From: Rubidibacter lacunae KORDI 51-2
Lineage (GTDB): Bacteria; Cyanobacteriota; Cyanobacteriia; Cyanobacteriales; Rubidibacteraceae
Assembly (NCBI RefSeq): GCF_000473895.1
Contig: NZ_ASSJ01000017.1
Span: forward strand, 93,729 to 157,728
DNA length: 64,000 nucleotides
Direction of reading: 5' to 3'
Position numbers and translations under genes: made by a program. The notes under the pieces were generated by a model, which had not been told where the DNA came from, did not search any database, and worked only from the letters and a program-made list of their open reading frames with translations. Shown here one piece after another: positions 62,192-64,000 of this stretch (within the stretch, counting starts at the first letter, position 1; the number at the start of each line of letters is the position of its first letter).

Positions 62192-63078
62192 GTGCCGACA
62201 CCTATCCGACGAAAACGCTTTTGCTCGGTGCAGCCGGCCAGCTCGGTAGCGAGCTCGTGCCATTGTTATCCGCCCGCAGCGAAGTTGTGGCGGTGACGCG
62301 CGATCGCCTCGATCTATCTCAGCCAAAGCAGCTGCGCGGTTTGGTTGAAGACGTGCGCCCGGACGCGATCGTGAACGCGGCTGCATACACGGCGGTTGAC
62401 AAAGCCGAGGCCGAGCCGGACCTTGCACGAGCAGTCAACGCCGATGCCCCGACTGCGCTAGCAGCCTACGCTCGGGATGCCGGTATTCCCTTGCTGCACG
62501 TATCCACCGATTACGTCTTCGACGGGAGTAAAGGTTCGCCCTATCGCGAAGACGACCCGACCGGACCGCTCGGCATTTACGGCGCAACCAAACTGGCCGG
62601 AGAGCGAGGCATCCGCGCGACCTGCGATCGCTACGGCATCGTGCGGACGGCATGGGTATACGGGTCGCGCGGCAAGAGCAATTTCGTCAAAACCATGCTT
62701 CGTCTTGGTAAGGACCGAGAGGAGCTGCGCGTGGTCTGCGACCAAATCGGTTCCCCGACGTGGACTGGCGACCTCGCTCGGGCGATCGCCGAGTTACTGC
62801 CCCATCTGAACGATCGCGATCGCGCCGGAATCTACCACTGCACCAACAGCGGTGTTGCGAGCTGGTACGATTTTGCCGTTGCCATTTTCGAGGAAGCGCG
62901 CGTCCTGGGTTTTCCACTGAAAATCGAAGGCGTGCGGGCGATCGCGACTCACGAATACCCTACCCCTGCCAAGCGTCCGGCCTATTCGGTGCTCGACGGG
63001 GAAAAACTGGCCGGGCTGCTGGGCGATCGCTTACCACACTGGCGCATCAGCTTGCGACAAATGCTACGGGAGTTTTAA
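62188..63078 (+). CDS. rfbD: dTDP-4-dehydrorhamnose reductase
   Basis: 296 aa SDR-type enzyme, last step of dTDP-L-rhamnose synthesis. NADPH motif LLLGAAGQLGSELVPLL, substrate landmark DAIVNAAAYTAVDKAEAEPD, STDYVFDGSKGSPYREDDP, active-site YGATKLAGE (YxxxK), and VCDQIGSPTWTGDLARAI. It starts at GTG 62188, overlapping the rfbC stop by 4 bases. rfbA and rfbB are not in the window; they may lie elsewhere. Confidence 0.96.
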   Translation: MSADTYPTKTLLLGAAGQLGSELVPLLSARSEVVAVTRDRLDLSQPKQLRGLVEDVRPDAIVNAAAYTAVDKAEAEPDLARAVNADAPTALAAYARDAGIPLLHVSTDYVFDGSKGSPYREDDPTGPLGIYGATKLAGERGIRATCDRYGIVRTAWVYGSRGKSNFVKTMLRLGKDREELRVVCDQIGSPTWTGDLARAIAELLPHLNDRDRAGIYHCTNSGVASWYDFAVAIFEEARVLGFPLKIEGVRAIATHEYPTPAKRPAYSVLDGEKLAGLLGDRLPHWRISLRQMLREF

Positions 63079-64000
63079 AGATACCCAAGCTTCAACGGCA
63101 CTGCTCACCAAAGGGGGAGATGAGTGCCAAGCCACATTTCATCAACATCTCAGCGATTGTGAACGGCCTCTCGGCTAAGCCCTCTTCATCGCCAACGTCA
63201 CTCCCTTCTCCAGCAAAGGATGTACTCACACCCAGTTGTTCCCCAACTGCAACACCATCACACGGCGTCGAAGCCCTACTAATTTCTTCGCATCCAAATT
63301 CTGCTGCCGACGGTAGCCGCTGCATCGGTTCCGCAGACTTGTATTGCAGGCTTCTTATTTATGCCCATGCACTTCCTCTGCGCCAATGATAACCGTTTAA
63401 GGATGCTTGGTTTAGTACCATACTCGTCGCGGTCGCCCATGGGACCACTGAACCTAGCCTGCCACTGCCAGCCCCTCGCGCCACACCTGCCGATCACGAC
63501 TCCAGGATACTGAGCTCGCGAAAGCCATTGGTGGGTGACTGACCCGAGACTCTGGCGTAGCGGCGCTCCCCATCGGCGCAATGTAGCACGCAGACCCCCG
63601 GAGACGCCCAGTCCCAAAACTCACCCATAGCCCGAGCGAAACACTGTGCTTTGCACAGCCCCATCCAACTGCCAATCAAGATGCGGCTTTTGCGCTCCTG
63701 TCAACTTGACGCCCGCCCTGGACTTGGCTAGCCCTGATGCCAAATTGAAAAAAGGGAGTAACGGATGCCATCGGTAGAAACAGCGACCCGAGGAAACTAA
63801 ACGCTCACGGAATATGACTTCATTCTCGGCGCCCTATCTATCATGCATATTCTTTGATTTGGTATGACTTTTTCCATTGTCTTTTGGTGAGCAAAATTAG
63901 CAGGTTTTCGGGGTGCTCGAAGGCCTTATTATCCCATTGTCAAATCTCAATAGCTTCGGCTTGTTGAGAATCGCTACAAGAACTAAAGCCCTTGCTGCCC
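63079..64000. other. Right-end region without recognised genes
   Basis: About 920 bases. Minus-strand frames (63092-63325; 63279-63679) show no motif I know. The last 250 bases are AT-richer. A sequence at about 63765-63865 ends in TTGGTAT followed by GACTT, as in the 100-bp element, and may be a decayed copy. Possible genes could continue beyond the window. Confidence 0.35.

Noticed and set aside
1..64000. CRISPR array or prophage
   Set aside because: No regularly spaced direct repeats, and no phage structural, integrase or terminase genes were seen.

Overview
The window reads as chromosome of a phycobilisome-containing cyanobacterium. The octamer GCGATCGC (HIP1) is scattered through most genes, and the gene set is cyanobacterial: apcF, pcyA, nblA, CP12, a high-light-inducible protein, NtcA-type regulation of glnA, cyanophycin synthetase and cyanophycinase, and several families known mainly from cyanobacteria (DUF3177, DUF3318, DUF2103). 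Most genes look GC-rich. I do not assign a species. There are no rRNA genes, CRISPR arrays or prophage, and there is one tRNA. Layout: 1-6433 holds a truncated bioF, apcF divergent from glnA with an NtcA promoter between them, and an LPS-export cluster (lptA-like, lptB, lptF/G-like). 6434-9440 is an AT-rich stretch with one GT39-like membrane glycosyltransferase. 9445-17670 is mostly minus strand: pgk, a membrane protein, dapB, a TPR protein and priA. 18144-25537 carries a group 2 sigma factor, a YbjN-like protein, a lipoate-ligase-like protein, CP12 with its own terminator, a DUF3177 protein, tatA, and pcyA overlapping a phosphopantetheinyl transferase gene. 26381-32041 has sufE, trmD, cphB, cphA and tRNA-Thr(CGU). 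32415-42776 has a small secreted protein, a sugar kinase, an Hli protein, a PmbA-like protein, a ClC-CBS-USP fusion, a PD-(D/E)XK nuclease, a TrmJ-like methyltransferase, a tandem USP protein and a DUF3318 protein. 44046-52455 has DUF2103 and clpS, an aldo/keto reductase, rpiA, an RRM protein, nblA, mgtE and a WD40 protein. 52651-63078 has a tripartite-type efflux operon, a dead IS256 transposase, malQ, an orphan solute-binding lipoprotein and rfbC-rfbD. Functional themes: nitrogen assimilation and storage (glnA, cphA, cphB, nblA), antenna assembly and turnover (apcF, pcyA, nblA, clpS), carbon metabolism (pgk, rpiA, CP12, malQ, sugar kinase) and envelope biogenesis (lpt genes, GT39, rfbCD, efflux pump). 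The least expected material is non-coding. Three copies of an exactly 100-bp hairpin-forming, MITE-like element lie in intergenic gaps. A separate 161-bp element has 17-bp inverted ends and a CTAG target duplication, and it sits exactly on the stop codon of a secreted-protein gene. Other points are a ClC protein with Arg at the gating-Glu position, a clpS-DUF2103 pair one base apart, and an NtcA-like palindrome placed just upstream of the nblA ribosome binding site. I found no clearly new multi-gene defence or biosynthetic system.
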